64,000 bases of DNA, taken from the NCBI GenBank assembly GCA_950097015.1, contig CATNEN010000002.1, positions 4,867,001-4,931,000 of the forward strand, written 5' to 3'. Under the pieces are notes generated by a model. That model was given only the letters and a program-made list of their open reading frames with translations, was not told the origin of the DNA and searched no databases. Below are positions 49,101-59,222 of this stretch, in pieces; position 1 is the first letter of the stretch, and the number at the start of each line of letters is the position of its first letter. Source of the stretch: Macrostomum hystrix. Its lineage: Eukaryota; Platyhelminthes; Macrostomidae. The position numbers and the translations under genes were made by a program.

Positions 49101-49777
49101 AGCTAGCGCGCGAGAAAAAGTGGCGGGAATTCAAAATGAAAAAGTTTCCTAATTATTCGCTGCCTCATAATGCTAATAATAATTGTTGGAGGGCTGCAGG
49201 CAATGGCACATCATTTAGTGACACTAGACCCGCAGCCAGCGAGGAGGCAATTCTATCCATTTCGCTGACTCCTAAGCACACACGCTCACACGGGTGTGTA
49301 CATCCGCCCTGACTTTCTCATTGTCAGGCCGTGTACACTTTCACTGTGCTTTGGAGGTTGGCCCTCAAGGGCGCGAATTGCACGACAAGCCCCCAAGCCT
49401 TCTCTCCGCAGCTGCGGCCCAAATCAATGTGGCCTCACCTCGGAATCGAGCTCAGGGACCTTAGTGCGGAAGGCTAACGCGTTGACCTCCCTTGGTCTAT
49501 GGATTCTTGTCATGAATATTCTGGCCTTAACTGTAGATACTGTACTTCTTGACCTAGCCATCAGTTAAGCAGCTTTTGTCAATTATCTCTCTCTCATGTA
49601 ATGTCGCCCCGCTTTGTCAGGCGCGAATTGATCGGCCTAAAGTGCAAACGGCTCATCGACGCCGGCCGGGTGGCCTACCTCACGGAGCAGCTGGGCTATT
49701 CGGCCAGATTAGTTCGCTACGCCAGTCAGGCGGACACTCTGGAGAACGCCGCTCTCGTCTTCTCTCGGAGTATTTGA
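46101..49777 (+). CDS. TRMT13: TRMT13 (TRM13), tRNA 2'-O-methyltransferase
   Basis: Exons 46101-47860, 47964-48242 and 49621-49777 give 731 residues (human about 480). TRM13 methylates the ribose at position 4 of the tRNA acceptor stem. Seen in order: an N-terminal CCCH-type zinc finger (C19, C30, C41, H44/C45), a CHHC finger RCPLDPKHTVYAKQLEKHL (C62, H68, H78, C82), a SAM-binding motif YVEFGAGKG (about 233-241), GKHLCGAATDLALRCL (about 540), GVIALCCHHRC in exon 2, and a C-terminal helix with GRVAYL ending in SI. All splice joins restore family-conserved sequence. The protein is long because about 200 residues separate the SAM motif region from GKHLCG; this insertion includes a perfect-frame 12-residue repeat (47.27-47.64 kb). 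An acceptor (CGCTGCAG, ends 46078) sits 22 bases before the ATG. Confidence 0.94.
47270..47640 (+). repeat. Coding 36-bp minisatellite in TRMT13 (MATEASGTNSNS)
   Basis: About 11 copies of a 12-residue unit (MATEASGTNLNS, MATEASGTNSNS, IATEASGTNSNS), with synonymous and near-synonymous variation (TTGAAC, TCAAAC and TCGAAC for LN/SN). Frame is kept throughout and no stop intervenes. Ser/Thr/Asn-rich and probably disordered. Confidence 0.95.
48243..49167. other. Left part of TRMT13 intron 2, no other gene
   Basis: CT-rich run at about 48290-48310, otherwise plain sequence without supported frames. Confidence 0.5.
49168..49500 (-). mobile_element. SINE family A copy, near full length
   Basis: Minus-oriented: tRNA-like head at the right (TTAGCCTTCCGCAC region, B-box GAGCTCGATTCC), body with GGCGCGAATTGCACGACAAG and CGTGTACACTTTCACTGTGC, and a TAATAATAATT tail at the left end. 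Located in TRMT13 intron 2. Confidence 0.85.
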
Positions 49778-49805
49778 CCCGGTCATAAAGCATGACTTTC
49801 TAAGA

Positions 49806-49811
49806 ATTAAA
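49806..49811 (+). terminator. Variant polyadenylation signal ATTAAA for TRMT13
   Basis: ATTAAA, 29 bases after the stop; no AATAAA is closer. Confidence 0.35.
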
Positions 49812-50089
49812 GGGTCGAGCATGTTTCAATTTTTTCCACCGTCTTGCTCACAATTTACTGAATCTATAGTGGTAGAATTGATAGAAAATATAATTGGCTT
49901 TGGTTATTGAACTCTTTCAAACGGTCAAGCAGCTTTCAAAGAAATTGGCTTTGCTGTTGTTTGCTTATTTTTTTACTGATTGATCTGTTAGTCCTGCATT
50001 AGTTTCGCTGGATGGCTTGAGTAGAGTGAGCCGTATTTTTGTTGGTTTCTCGTACGCGAGTAATAAAGTTAACCAGTTGGCCTTTTAAA

Positions 50090-50575
50090 AGTTGTGTACA
50101 GTAATCAGTCCGTGGACTGGATGGGTTGCCACGCTGTCCAACAAAATTTCTACCCAAATAGAAATGACGCTGGTACCCATTTAACAGCTGGACTAAGAAC
50201 TGAGTAGCTTGCTCTTAAAGACACAAGTTGTCTCCCTTTAGCTCAGATACGAACCCCCGACCTCTTTGTCAGAAGTCAAAACTCCCGATGTTAGCGTATT
50301 GATTACACCTGCCCCAATTGGGCCAGATGTGCAGCCGACAGAACAGTCGCAGCTGTTGCCCGGCGCATCTAAGGGCTGCGTACAGCTGTTCAGTCCATGG
50401 ACTGGTGGGACAACACACCGACCCTAAATTACCCCAGCTGATGCTGGTACCCATTTAACAGCTGCGTGAACTGAAGCAATGCAAAGTTAATTGTCTTGCT
50501 AAAGTTCACAAATTGTTCCAGTGGAGTTGGGAAAGAAACCCCGACGCTTTTACCACTAGGCTACATCCTTTTACT
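50090..50575 (-). mobile_element. Two adjacent SINE family B copies
   Basis: On the minus strand the right copy starts with GTAGCCTAGTGGTAAAAGCG (A-box-like), continues with CAGCATCAGCTGGGGTAATT, CCAGTCCATGGACTG and CGGCTGCACATCTGGCCCAA, then a second head with GGTCGGGGGTTCGTATC leads into another, shorter body (50090-50230). The same body occurs at 56.6 kb on the plus strand. Confidence 0.8.
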
Positions 50576-50629
50576 GATGCATTTCTGATGATTACTTATT
50601 CATTGTATTTAACAATTCTTAAACTTCAG

Positions 50630-53600
50630 GACGGCTTCGACTTTGACTACGACTCTGGCTCGGGCGGTGATGAAGCGGCAAGGAGTTTGGAACTGGCTCA
50701 GGCTAGAGATAACTACCGGCCCAGAGTGCTGGCTGAGGGCGTAAGTTCGAATGTGCTGACTGCACTGTTAAATTATTAGCAAGCCATCCGCCTATATGTT
50801 GCGCTACGTAGATTAGCAACTATGATTAAACAATTGTCTTTTGTAATTACGTGCCATGAAAATTATCTTAAGGCAAGATGTACAGCCAGTAGCTGCGTTC
50901 AGTCCGTGGACTGGGGTGGGACCGCCATGCCTAGTCGAATGCTCAAACCACTAACTGGCCTTCCCCCCCAGAGCTTGAATCCTCGCTTCATTAACGTTGT
51001 TAACTCCTTTAACTTCTTCTAGTGGTTCTTAGAGGCCGATCAACAACAGCCCGTCAGCTCCGGTGGCAGCTGCTCTGATCAGCCGCAGGACAGCGAGCAG
51101 CTCTCTGTGCTCAAGCTGCGCGCCGATCTGCAGTACTTCGAGTCTCGCTACGATGCTGCCCTGGCTGACTACACGACCGCTCTTGGTGCGCACTTTCGAT
51201 CGTGGGATTAGCTGTAGAATTAGCTGTAGGATTAACAGTAGGATTAGCTGTGGATTAACTGTAGGATTAGCTGTAGATTAGCTGTAGGATTAGCTGTGGC
51301 TTAGCTGTAGGATTAGCTGTAGAATTAGCTGTAGATTAGCTGTGGATTAACTGTAGGATTAGCTGTAGAATTAGCTGTAGGATTAGCTGTGGATTAGCTG
51401 TAGATTAGCTGTGGATTAACTGTAGGATTAGCTGTGGATTAGCTGTGGATTAACTGTAGGATTAGCTGTAGGATTAGCTATGGATTAGCTGTGGATTAAC
51501 TGTAGGATTAGCTGTAGATTAGCTGTAGGATTAGCTGTGGCTTAGCTGTAGATTAGCTGTGGATTAACTGTAGGATTAGCTGTAGAATTAGCTGTAGGAT
51601 TAGCTATGGATTAGCTGTGGATTAGCTGTGGATTAGCTGTAGGATGAGCTATGTATTAACTGTGGATTAACTGTGGATTAGCTGTAGGATTAGCTGCAGG
51701 ATTAGCAGTGGATTAGCTGTCGGATCATTTTTCAACACGTTTTTGATAAATACATTTTTTTTTAAGTTAATTTCTGAACGGTTAAAAAACGGTTAAAAAG
51801 GTGAATAACTCAGATTGTATTTCCACGCCTTTGTCCAGAGATGGTCCCAGTCACCAACGCCATTGTTCGACGAGACATTCTCGAAGCTGTCGCTCGCTGC
51901 CAGTCCATCCTGGGTCGAACTTCCGACGCTCTTGAGATCGCTCGCAAACAGGTGAGAAAGGCTAGGATTCGCAAGCTCACACAAGCTATTTATTTTCCTA
52001 TCTAGCGTAATTCAATTGACACTTGACCCGCCGACACAGCTAGGTGAATGCAGCACCGATGACCAGACCATGGCAGCCTACAACCTGTTGCTGGACATCT
52101 ACTCCAAATCAGCCGCTAGTTTGGCCTCTCTAAGCTCGGACAGCTTCAGATTCGCGCTGCAGAACTGCCTGCTGTTGAATCCGCTGTGCGACCGTCTCTG
52201 GCGCCAGCTCGCTGAGGTGTACACCGGCTCGGGCGACACTGCCAGACGGGATGTCTGTTTACATGCGGCTCAGTGAGTTTGCATTTGAGGATCGGTGACA
52301 ATCGGTGACGTTGGTGACAAAAACGATGTCCGAATTCGATACCGAATTAATTCGGTACTAATTACACGGCCTACCTAGATATTTCAACTCTCGATGGAAT
52401 AGGTTACGCTCCTTAGCTTTAATAATGCTGTAATAAGCCGTTGGAAAACGTCCTATATGTGCCAGATGATCGACAAATGTCTTTGAATAGGTGAAAATAT
52501 CATCGATATTGCACTTCGCAAATTTATGTTAAATTCCTAATAGAACTAAATTCATCAAATGTTGAAACGTTCATCAGATTCAGGATAGAGGATTTGAGGA
52601 TTCCATGTATAACATGTTACTGTTCCGATGACTAACATGTTACAGTCTAATATGTTACAGTCTAGCATGTTACAGTCTAGCATGTTACAGTCTAGCATGT
52701 TACAGTCTAACATGTTACAGTCTAACATGTTACAGTCTAACATGTTACAGTCCCATGACTAACATATTATAAGTATCGGACTATAAGTAAAGATTATCGG
52801 ACTATAAGTAAAGATTATCGGACTATAAGTAAAGATTATCGGACTATAAGTACAGATTATTTAAGTATCGGATTATAAGTACAGATTATTTAAGTATCGG
52901 ACTTTAAGTACAGATTATTTAAGTATCGGATTATAAGTACAGATTATTTAAGTAGCGGATTATAAGTACAGATTATTTAAGTATCGGATTATAATTACAG
53001 ATTATTTAAGTATCGGACTTTAAGTACAGATTATTTAAGTATCGGACTATAAGTACAGATTATTTAAGTAGCGGATTATAAGTACAGATTATTTAAGTAG
53101 CGGATTATAAGTACAGATTATTTAAGTATCGGACTATAAGTACAGATTATTTAAGTAGCGGATTATAAGTACAGATTATTTAAGTATCGGATTATAAGTA
53201 CAGATTATTTAAGTATCGGACTATAAGTACAGATTATTTAAGTAGCGGATTATAAGTACAGATTATTTAAGTAGCGGATTATAAGTACAGATTATTTAAG
53301 TAGCGGATTATAAGTACAGATTATTTAAGTAGCGGATTATAAGTACAGATTATTTAAGTAGCGGATTATAAGTACAGATTATTTAAGTATCGGACTATAA
53401 GTACAGATTATTTAAGTATCGGACTTTAAGTACAGATTATTTAAGTATCGGATTATAAGTACAGATTATTTAAGTATCGGATTATAAGTACAGATTATTT
53501 AAGTAGCGGATTATAAGTACAGATTATTTAAGTATCGGACTATAAGTACAGATTATTTAAGTATCGGACTATAAGTACAGATTATTTAAGTAGCGGATTA

Positions 53601-56076
53601 TAAGTACAGATTATTTAAGTAGCGGATTATAAGTACAGATTATTTAAGTATCGGATTATAAGTACAGATTATTTAAGTAGCGGATTATAAGTACAGATTA
53701 TTTAAGTATCGGACTATAAGTACAGATTATTTAAGTATCGGACTATAAGTACAGATTATTTAAGTAGCGGATTATAAGTACAGATTATTTAAGTATCGGA
53801 TTATAAGTACAGACTATTTAAGTATCGGATTATAAGTACAGATTATTTAAGTATCGGACTTTAAGTACAGATTATTTAAGTATCGGATTATAAGTACAGA
53901 TTATTTAAGTAGCGGATTATAAGTACAGATTATTTATGTATCAGACTATATGTACAGATTATTTAAGTATTGGACTATAAGTACAGATTATATAAGTATC
54001 GGATTATAAGTACAGATTATTTAAGTATCGGACTATAAGTACAGATTATATAAGTATCGGATTATAAGTACAGATTATTTAAGTAGCGGATTATAAGTAC
54101 AGATTATTTAAGTATCGGATTATAAGTACAGACTATTTAAGTATCGGATTATAAGTACAGATTATTTAAGTATCGGATTATAAGTACAGATTATTTAAGT
54201 AGCGGATTATAAGTACAGATTATTTAAGTATCGGATTATAAGTACAGACTATTTAAGTATCGGATTATAAGTACAGATTATTTAAGTATCGGATTATAAG
54301 TACAGATTATTTAAGTATCGGACTATAAGTACAGATTATTTAAGTATCGGACTATAAGTACAGATTATTTAAGTATCGGACTATAAGTACAGATTATTTA
54401 AGTAGCGGATTATAAGTACAGATTATTTAAGTATCGGACTTTAAGTACAGATTATTTAAGTATCGGATTATAAGTACAGATTATTTAAGTATCGGACTTT
54501 AAGTACAGATTATTTAAGTATCGGATTATAAGTACAGATTATTTAAGTATTGGACTATAAGTACAGATTATATAAGTATCGGATTATAAGTACAGATTAT
54601 TTAAGTATCGGACTATAAGTACAGATTATATAAGTATCGGATTATAAGTACAGATTATTTAAGTATCGGATTATAAGTACAGATTATTTAAGTAGCGGAT
54701 TATAAGTACAGATTATTTAAGTAGCGGATTATAAGTAAAGATTATTTAAGTATCGGACTATAAGTACAGATTATTTAAGTATCGGATTATAAGTACAGAT
54801 TATTTAAGTATCGGACTATAAGTACAGATTATTTAAGTAGCGGATTATAAGTACAGATTATTTAAGTATCGGACTATAAGTACAGATTATTTAAGTATCG
54901 GACTATAAGTACAGATTATTTAAGTATCGGATTATAAGTACAGATTATTTAAGTATCGGATTATAAGTACAGATTATTTAAGTATCGGACTTTAAGTACA
55001 GATTATTTAAGTATCGGATTATAAGTACAGATTATTTATGTATCAGACTATATGTACAGATTATTTAAGTATTGGACTATAAGTACAGATTATTTAAGTA
55101 TTGGACTATAAGTAAAGATTATTTAAGTATCGGACTATAAGTACAGATTATTTAAGTATTGGACTATAAGTACAGATTATTTAAGTATCGGATTATAAGT
55201 ACAGATTATTTAAGTATCGGATTATAAGTACAGATTATTTAAGTATCGGATTATAAGTACAGATTATTGAAGTATCGGATTATAAGTACAGATTATTTAA
55301 GTATCGGACTTTAAGTACAGATTATTTAAGTATCGGATTATAAGTACAGATTATTTATGTATCAGACTATATGTACAGATTATTTAAGTATTGGACTATA
55401 AGTACAGATTATATAAGTATCGGATTATAAGTACAGATTATTTAAGTAGCGGATTATAAGTACAGATTATTTAAGTATTGGACTATAAGCACAGATTATT
55501 TAAGTATCGGACTATAAGTACAGATTATTTAAGTATCGGACTATAAGTACAGATTATTTAAGTAGCGGATTATAAGTACAGATTATTTAAGTAGCGGATT
55601 ATAAGTACAGATTATTTAAGTAGCGGATTATAAGTACAGATTATTTAAGTAGCGGATTATAAGTACAGATTATTTAAGTATCGGATCATAAATATCCGAA
55701 CATAAAAAATCGCCGAATGTTTTTATTGTCGATGCGCAACACTGCCTGCGTGTCAACAAAGCATTTGACTGTCTTCCCCTTTATCTAAAACCGCCAACGC
55801 AGCCACATCACCACAGTGCTGGCTGTTCAAGAGAGCAACCTGCGACTAGTGCAGCAGCCGGGCCAGTCGGAGGACATTAGAAGGGCTCCAATCGCTTGCA
55901 AGGCGATGGCTCTGATCAGTTTTCATGCCAACTACCGGAATCTGCCTTATTCTGGTCGGCTCTGGGAGCGGCTCAACTTTAAAGAGGCCAACGCCGGGTT
56001 TGATAGAAAGCGAATTGACTCAGGCGGCAACGAGGCTTTGTTCGACTCCATCTATTTCTCGGAACTGTCTAAATAG
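50630..56076 (+). CDS. C8orf76-like TPR protein
   Basis: Five exons are supported (50630-50740, 51023-51185, 51839-51951, 52040-52272, 55803-56076), joining in frame to 297 residues. The order acidic N-terminus (DGFDFDYD), WFLEAD, LKLRADLQYFESRYDAALADYT, then IVRRDILEAVARCQSILGRT and a later LNPLCDRLWRQLAEVY follows vertebrate C8orf76, a poorly characterised protein with TPR-like helices; the last exon (TVLAVQESNLRLVQ) fits its C-terminal half. Function is unknown. The first exon found opens with GAC in phase 0 after an acceptor (AAACTTCAG). An in-frame ATG exists at 50588 if that site is unused; otherwise the start lies upstream or comes from a spliced leader. Intron 4 is 3.5 kb, nearly all one 29-bp array. 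Confidence 0.7.
50872..50992 (-). mobile_element. SINE family B fragment in intron 1 of the TPR gene
   Basis: Contains the CAGTCCGTGGACTGG block and a decayed head (AGCTTGAATCCTCGC). Orientation judged from the head lying on the right. Confidence 0.55.
51200..51725. repeat. 12-13-bp array (GGATTAGCTGTA) in TPR-gene intron 2
   Basis: Units GGATTAGCTGTA, GAATTAGCTGTA and GGATTAACTGTA of slightly different length; about 42 copies. Confidence 0.93.
52605..52755. repeat. 15-bp array (TCTAACATGTTACAG) in TPR-gene intron 4
   Basis: About nine copies with TCTAGCATG variants in the middle; GTCTAACATGT core. Confidence 0.9.
52770..55690. repeat. 29-bp minisatellite in TPR-gene intron 4, about 100 copies
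   Basis: Period 29, core GATTATAAGTACAGATTATT, then TAAGTATCG or TAAGTAGCG. TATC/TAGC and GGATTATAAG/GGACTATAAG/GGACTTTAAG variants form recurring blocks; for example the TATGTATCAGACTATATG variant appears at about 53.94, 55.03 and 55.35 kb with the same neighbours. Confidence 0.97.
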
Positions 56077-56547
56077 GAATCTGGATGTGGACTGGCTTGT
56101 TTTGTGTTAGTTCTTAATTGAAAATTATGCGCTGTAAATTTCTTGATATAATTCTGCCGATATAGTTCGTACTATAACTTCAACTTGTTTCTAAAAATAG
56201 CATCGTGTGCGTGACTCATGTTGCTGTGTCTATAAATAGCGGCACGTGTAGTAGTATATATGTCGTCGACTTATTTTACCATCAAAATATTAGTAGAAGT
56301 TCCAAAACTTTCTATTTTGCATTTTCTGTCTCTAAAAGGTACAGTTTATTGCAAGGAAGTCAATGCATCTTATAAATTGCGTTGCTGCATCTTTTATTTA
56401 GAAAACGGAATTAAAATGAAATGTTATTCGCTTTTTGTTATTTCTCGTGAGGAAAAAATCTCTGTTCCTGATTCGCAAAATTGTTAATCATCTTAAATGT
56501 CTCACGTAAAAAGCTAATTATGTACGAGTACATCAATTATCTGTAGG
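56077..56547. other. 3' flank of the TPR gene, no further gene
   Basis: An open frame at 56260-56487 lacks splice or homology support and is AT-rich. No AATAAA is seen near the stop. Confidence 0.45.
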
Positions 56548-56825
56548 GATTTTAGCCTAGTGGTTAGAGCGTCGGACTAAAGACTTAAAGGTCGGGGGTT
56601 CGATTTCCAACTCCACCGGAACAATTTTATGAACTTTAGCTAGACACTTAATTCTGCATTGCTTCAGTTCACCCAGCTGTGAAATGGACACCAGCATCAG
56701 CTGGGGTAATTGAGGGAGGGTGTGGCGTCCTCCCAGTCCATGGACTGAAAGGCTGTACGCAGCTCTTAGATGCCGCGCAATAGCTTCGGCTGTGCTGTCG
56801 GCTGCACATCTGGCCCAAGTTGACA
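56548..56825 (+). mobile_element. SINE family B copy, tRNA-like head
   Basis: TTTAGCCTAGTGGTTAGAGC (A-box) and GTCGGGGGTTCGATTTCC (B-box) are spaced as in a tRNA, but the acceptor stem does not pair and a family B body follows (CAGCATCAGCTGGGGTAATT, CCAGTCCATGGACTG, GGCTGCACATCTGGCCCAA). So it is a SINE, not a tRNA gene. Confidence 0.85.
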
Positions 56826-57117
56826 GGAGAATGCTATCTATAAACTCTGCAACTCAGCAACCCAGTCTCGTTGCCCTCGGCTCATTGTTAAGTAGTCATG
56901 CTCTCATTCTCTCACAAAAAAACTCCAGCTACACGAGTACACGCTGTGCACTCGCTGTACGCTTAGTGTACTTTAGCTGGTTGGCTGCGACTGCATCAAT
57001 GCCAACATTCTCTTCCCTTCTCTCTATTATAATAACCTGGAGTTGGCTCTGTCCTGCCTTGAACTCATCAAAGTGCTTTCTCTCCACACCTAGCAAAGAT
57101 TACTAGAAAATTTCATC

Positions 57118-58687
57118 ATGTCCGCTGCAGCTTCGCTAGCACGCGCGCACGAACAGACGATAAAGGAGGTGCTAAGCAAGCTGTTGAAGAACCCGCAACA
57201 CGAGGCATTGGCCTGGGACTGGTTCCAACAGAGAAATGTGAGCTCGATTTTCACATTGTAGCTTGGTTAACTACGAGTAGAATGGGTGGATTATATGTCA
57301 GCATCAACATTTAATACAACTAGCCAATCACCTAAAACGCTCATTATATACAATTTATGTACCAACACATGTACAATCGTTAAGCCAAGACTATTTAAAT
57401 GACATTTGGCTAAATGAATCTGAGATACTACTTACTTCTTACTACTGGCGCGGGCAAGGAACGCCACACGAACAGGCCGCGAGGTCCCTGTCGCAACCCC
57501 AAGGTAAAAATAGAGGGCTCAGCCTTAGAGATGCGTCCACCACGCGCCAGGCAGGTTCGCTGGGTCGGTGCGGTTGGCGATCTTCACACGGCCGGTCTGC
57601 CGAATAAAGGCATGGAACTCTCGGATCCTCTCCGGTGTGGTCAACTTGTCGATCTCTTCGGGGGTGAACGAGATTTTTTCTGAGTTCTCTCTCAGGGAAC
57701 GGGCAGATGGTGATGTGGTGTGCCGCAGTTTCCTCACCTAGGCCGCAGAAGGGCCAGATAGGGAAGCACCCGGTTTGGAGTTAAATATGTGTCTCAGGAA
57801 TAAGCCGTGACCATGAGTAATGGCCATGCACATCTCCTTGAGGTCTGCTAAGAGAGTTATCAGGTAATGAGAATCAATAACTAATAATTGCACTACGGCT
57901 GTTGGCAATGGTACAACATTTAGTGACACCAGACCCGCAGCCAGCGAGAAGCTAGTTCTGTCCATTTCGCTGATTCTTGAGCACACCCGCACACTGATAC
58001 TGTACGCAGGCACACTCACACAGGTGTTTACATCTGCCCTGACCTCATCGTCAGGCAGTATGCACTCTCACAGTGCCTTGAAGGTCCTCAATGGCCCTCA
58101 ATGGCGTAAATTGCGCGACAAGCCCCAAGCCTTCTTTCCCCAGCTGCACCCCAAATGAATTTGGCCTCGCCGCGGAATTGAGCTAATAGGGACCTTGGCG
58201 CGAGTAACTAAAAAGGAAGTAGAATTTAGAATAATTTTAGTAGAATTTAGAAACTAAATTTGTACATCAATTTTTTTATTTATCTACCCAATCTCTGCTA
58301 CTTCTTTTTTTCTGCCAAGAAGCACGACTATTTTACCGGGCCTTCCACTATAAAGAATGTTGCTCAGAACATGCCGCCGATACCTCATCGCAGGCTGTAC
58401 ACATTCGCGAATGCCAGCTGGTCGACGATCGCTACGAACAGATGGGCATGGAATACCGCGAGGAGCAAACCAAGTATGACATTCAGGCCTCCTTTGAACG
58501 ACTCGTCACCCTCGCTGCAGATCCCGAGCGTCGACAGATCGTGGCCGAGCTGTGCGAGTGGCTGCGCTACCAGAGCATGCCGCCGAGGGTTCTCCACGAG
58601 TACCCGAGCGAGCTGAAAGGCGCCTGTCAGGCCGCCCATTTCGACAACATTGTCGAACTGGCCGACGCTATCAATGCCTTCTTTTAG
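57118..58687 (+). CDS. Small helical protein, 137 residues, unrecognised
   Basis: Exon 1 (57118-57237) starts with ATG 24 bases after a strong acceptor (CTCTCCACACCTAG) and ends at AAT/GTGAGC in phase 0. Exon 2 is best begun at 58394 (acceptor CTCATCGCAG), giving one frame through to the TAG at 58685-58687. The product is helical and charged, with WDWFQQRN at the end of exon 1, then CQLVDDRYEQMGMEYREEQT and a C-terminal HFDNIVELADAINAFF; it has no signal peptide or membrane segment. A better-looking acceptor at 58319 would instead open a different frame of about 98 codons (58320-58616), so the exon 2 start is uncertain. AATAAA follows at 58717. The intron holds a SINE and a LINE remnant. I do not recognise the family. 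Confidence 0.65.
57525..57860 (-). pseudogene. Decayed C-terminal fragment of a non-LTR (LINE) retrotransposon ORF
   Basis: On the minus strand two short frames offset by small indels read THGHGLFLRHIFNS, then CGLGEETAAHHITICP, then a charged helical tail. A TGHG-type segment followed by a Cys/His knuckle with EET is typical of the region after reverse transcriptase and RNase H in Jockey/R1/I-type elements. At least two frameshifts make it non-functional. Lies in the intron of the 137-residue gene. Confidence 0.5.
57876..58215 (-). mobile_element. SINE family A copy
   Basis: Same order as the 49.2-kb copy: AATAATT tail, GGCAATGGTACAACATTT, ACACTGATACTGTACGCAGG, GGCGTAAATTGCGCGACAAG, and a decayed tRNA-like head at the right. 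Confidence 0.82.
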
Positions 58688-58716
58688 CAACCTGGAGTCT
58701 GATCGCGGCCAAAGAT

Positions 58717-58722
58717 AATAAA
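58717..58722 (+). terminator. Polyadenylation signal AATAAA
   Basis: 30 bases after the stop of the 137-residue gene, supporting that gene's strand and 3' end. Confidence 0.7.
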
Positions 58723-58739
58723 ATATTGGACGTTTAATT

Positions 58740-59222
58740 TAATAGAAAAATGCCTCCCTCTAACTTGCCGCCTTTTTACTAAACGACTATAGAGTAGCCA
58801 TTGCGACGCAGAAACACATCGCAGAGCCTTGATATTAATAATTTAAACGGAAAATTACTGAAAAAGATTTTTATTATGTATGGCGTGACTTTTAAAATTG
58901 CAGATTTTAACTAATTCAGACAAAATATTATTGATAGCATGGATGCATGATAAGTACTCGTAATTGATTTAACAGTAATTCACGTTTTTTACTTCGACGT
59001 TTTTTCTTCTGTCAGATGCGGCAACAAAGCCGAGACATTTTTTTATTTGAAAAATAACAGGTGCAAAAGACGTTAAACAAATTTTGACTTGAAAGATGAT
59101 TGACTGACACATTCTGACACCCGATGCATTATATCTGCTTCCGTATTTATCTTGCAAACTTACTCACCTGCAAAAAGCATTCTACGAGCTGACTTGGAGA
59201 AATCTCTAGTAAGCAAGGAAAG
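58740..59222. other. AT-rich spacer, no gene seen
   Basis: No frames or repeats with support. Confidence 0.5.

Noticed and set aside
56553-56625. Possible tRNA gene
   Set aside because: A- and B-box are present, but the acceptor stem does not close and a SINE body follows that is shared with 50.1-50.6 kb.
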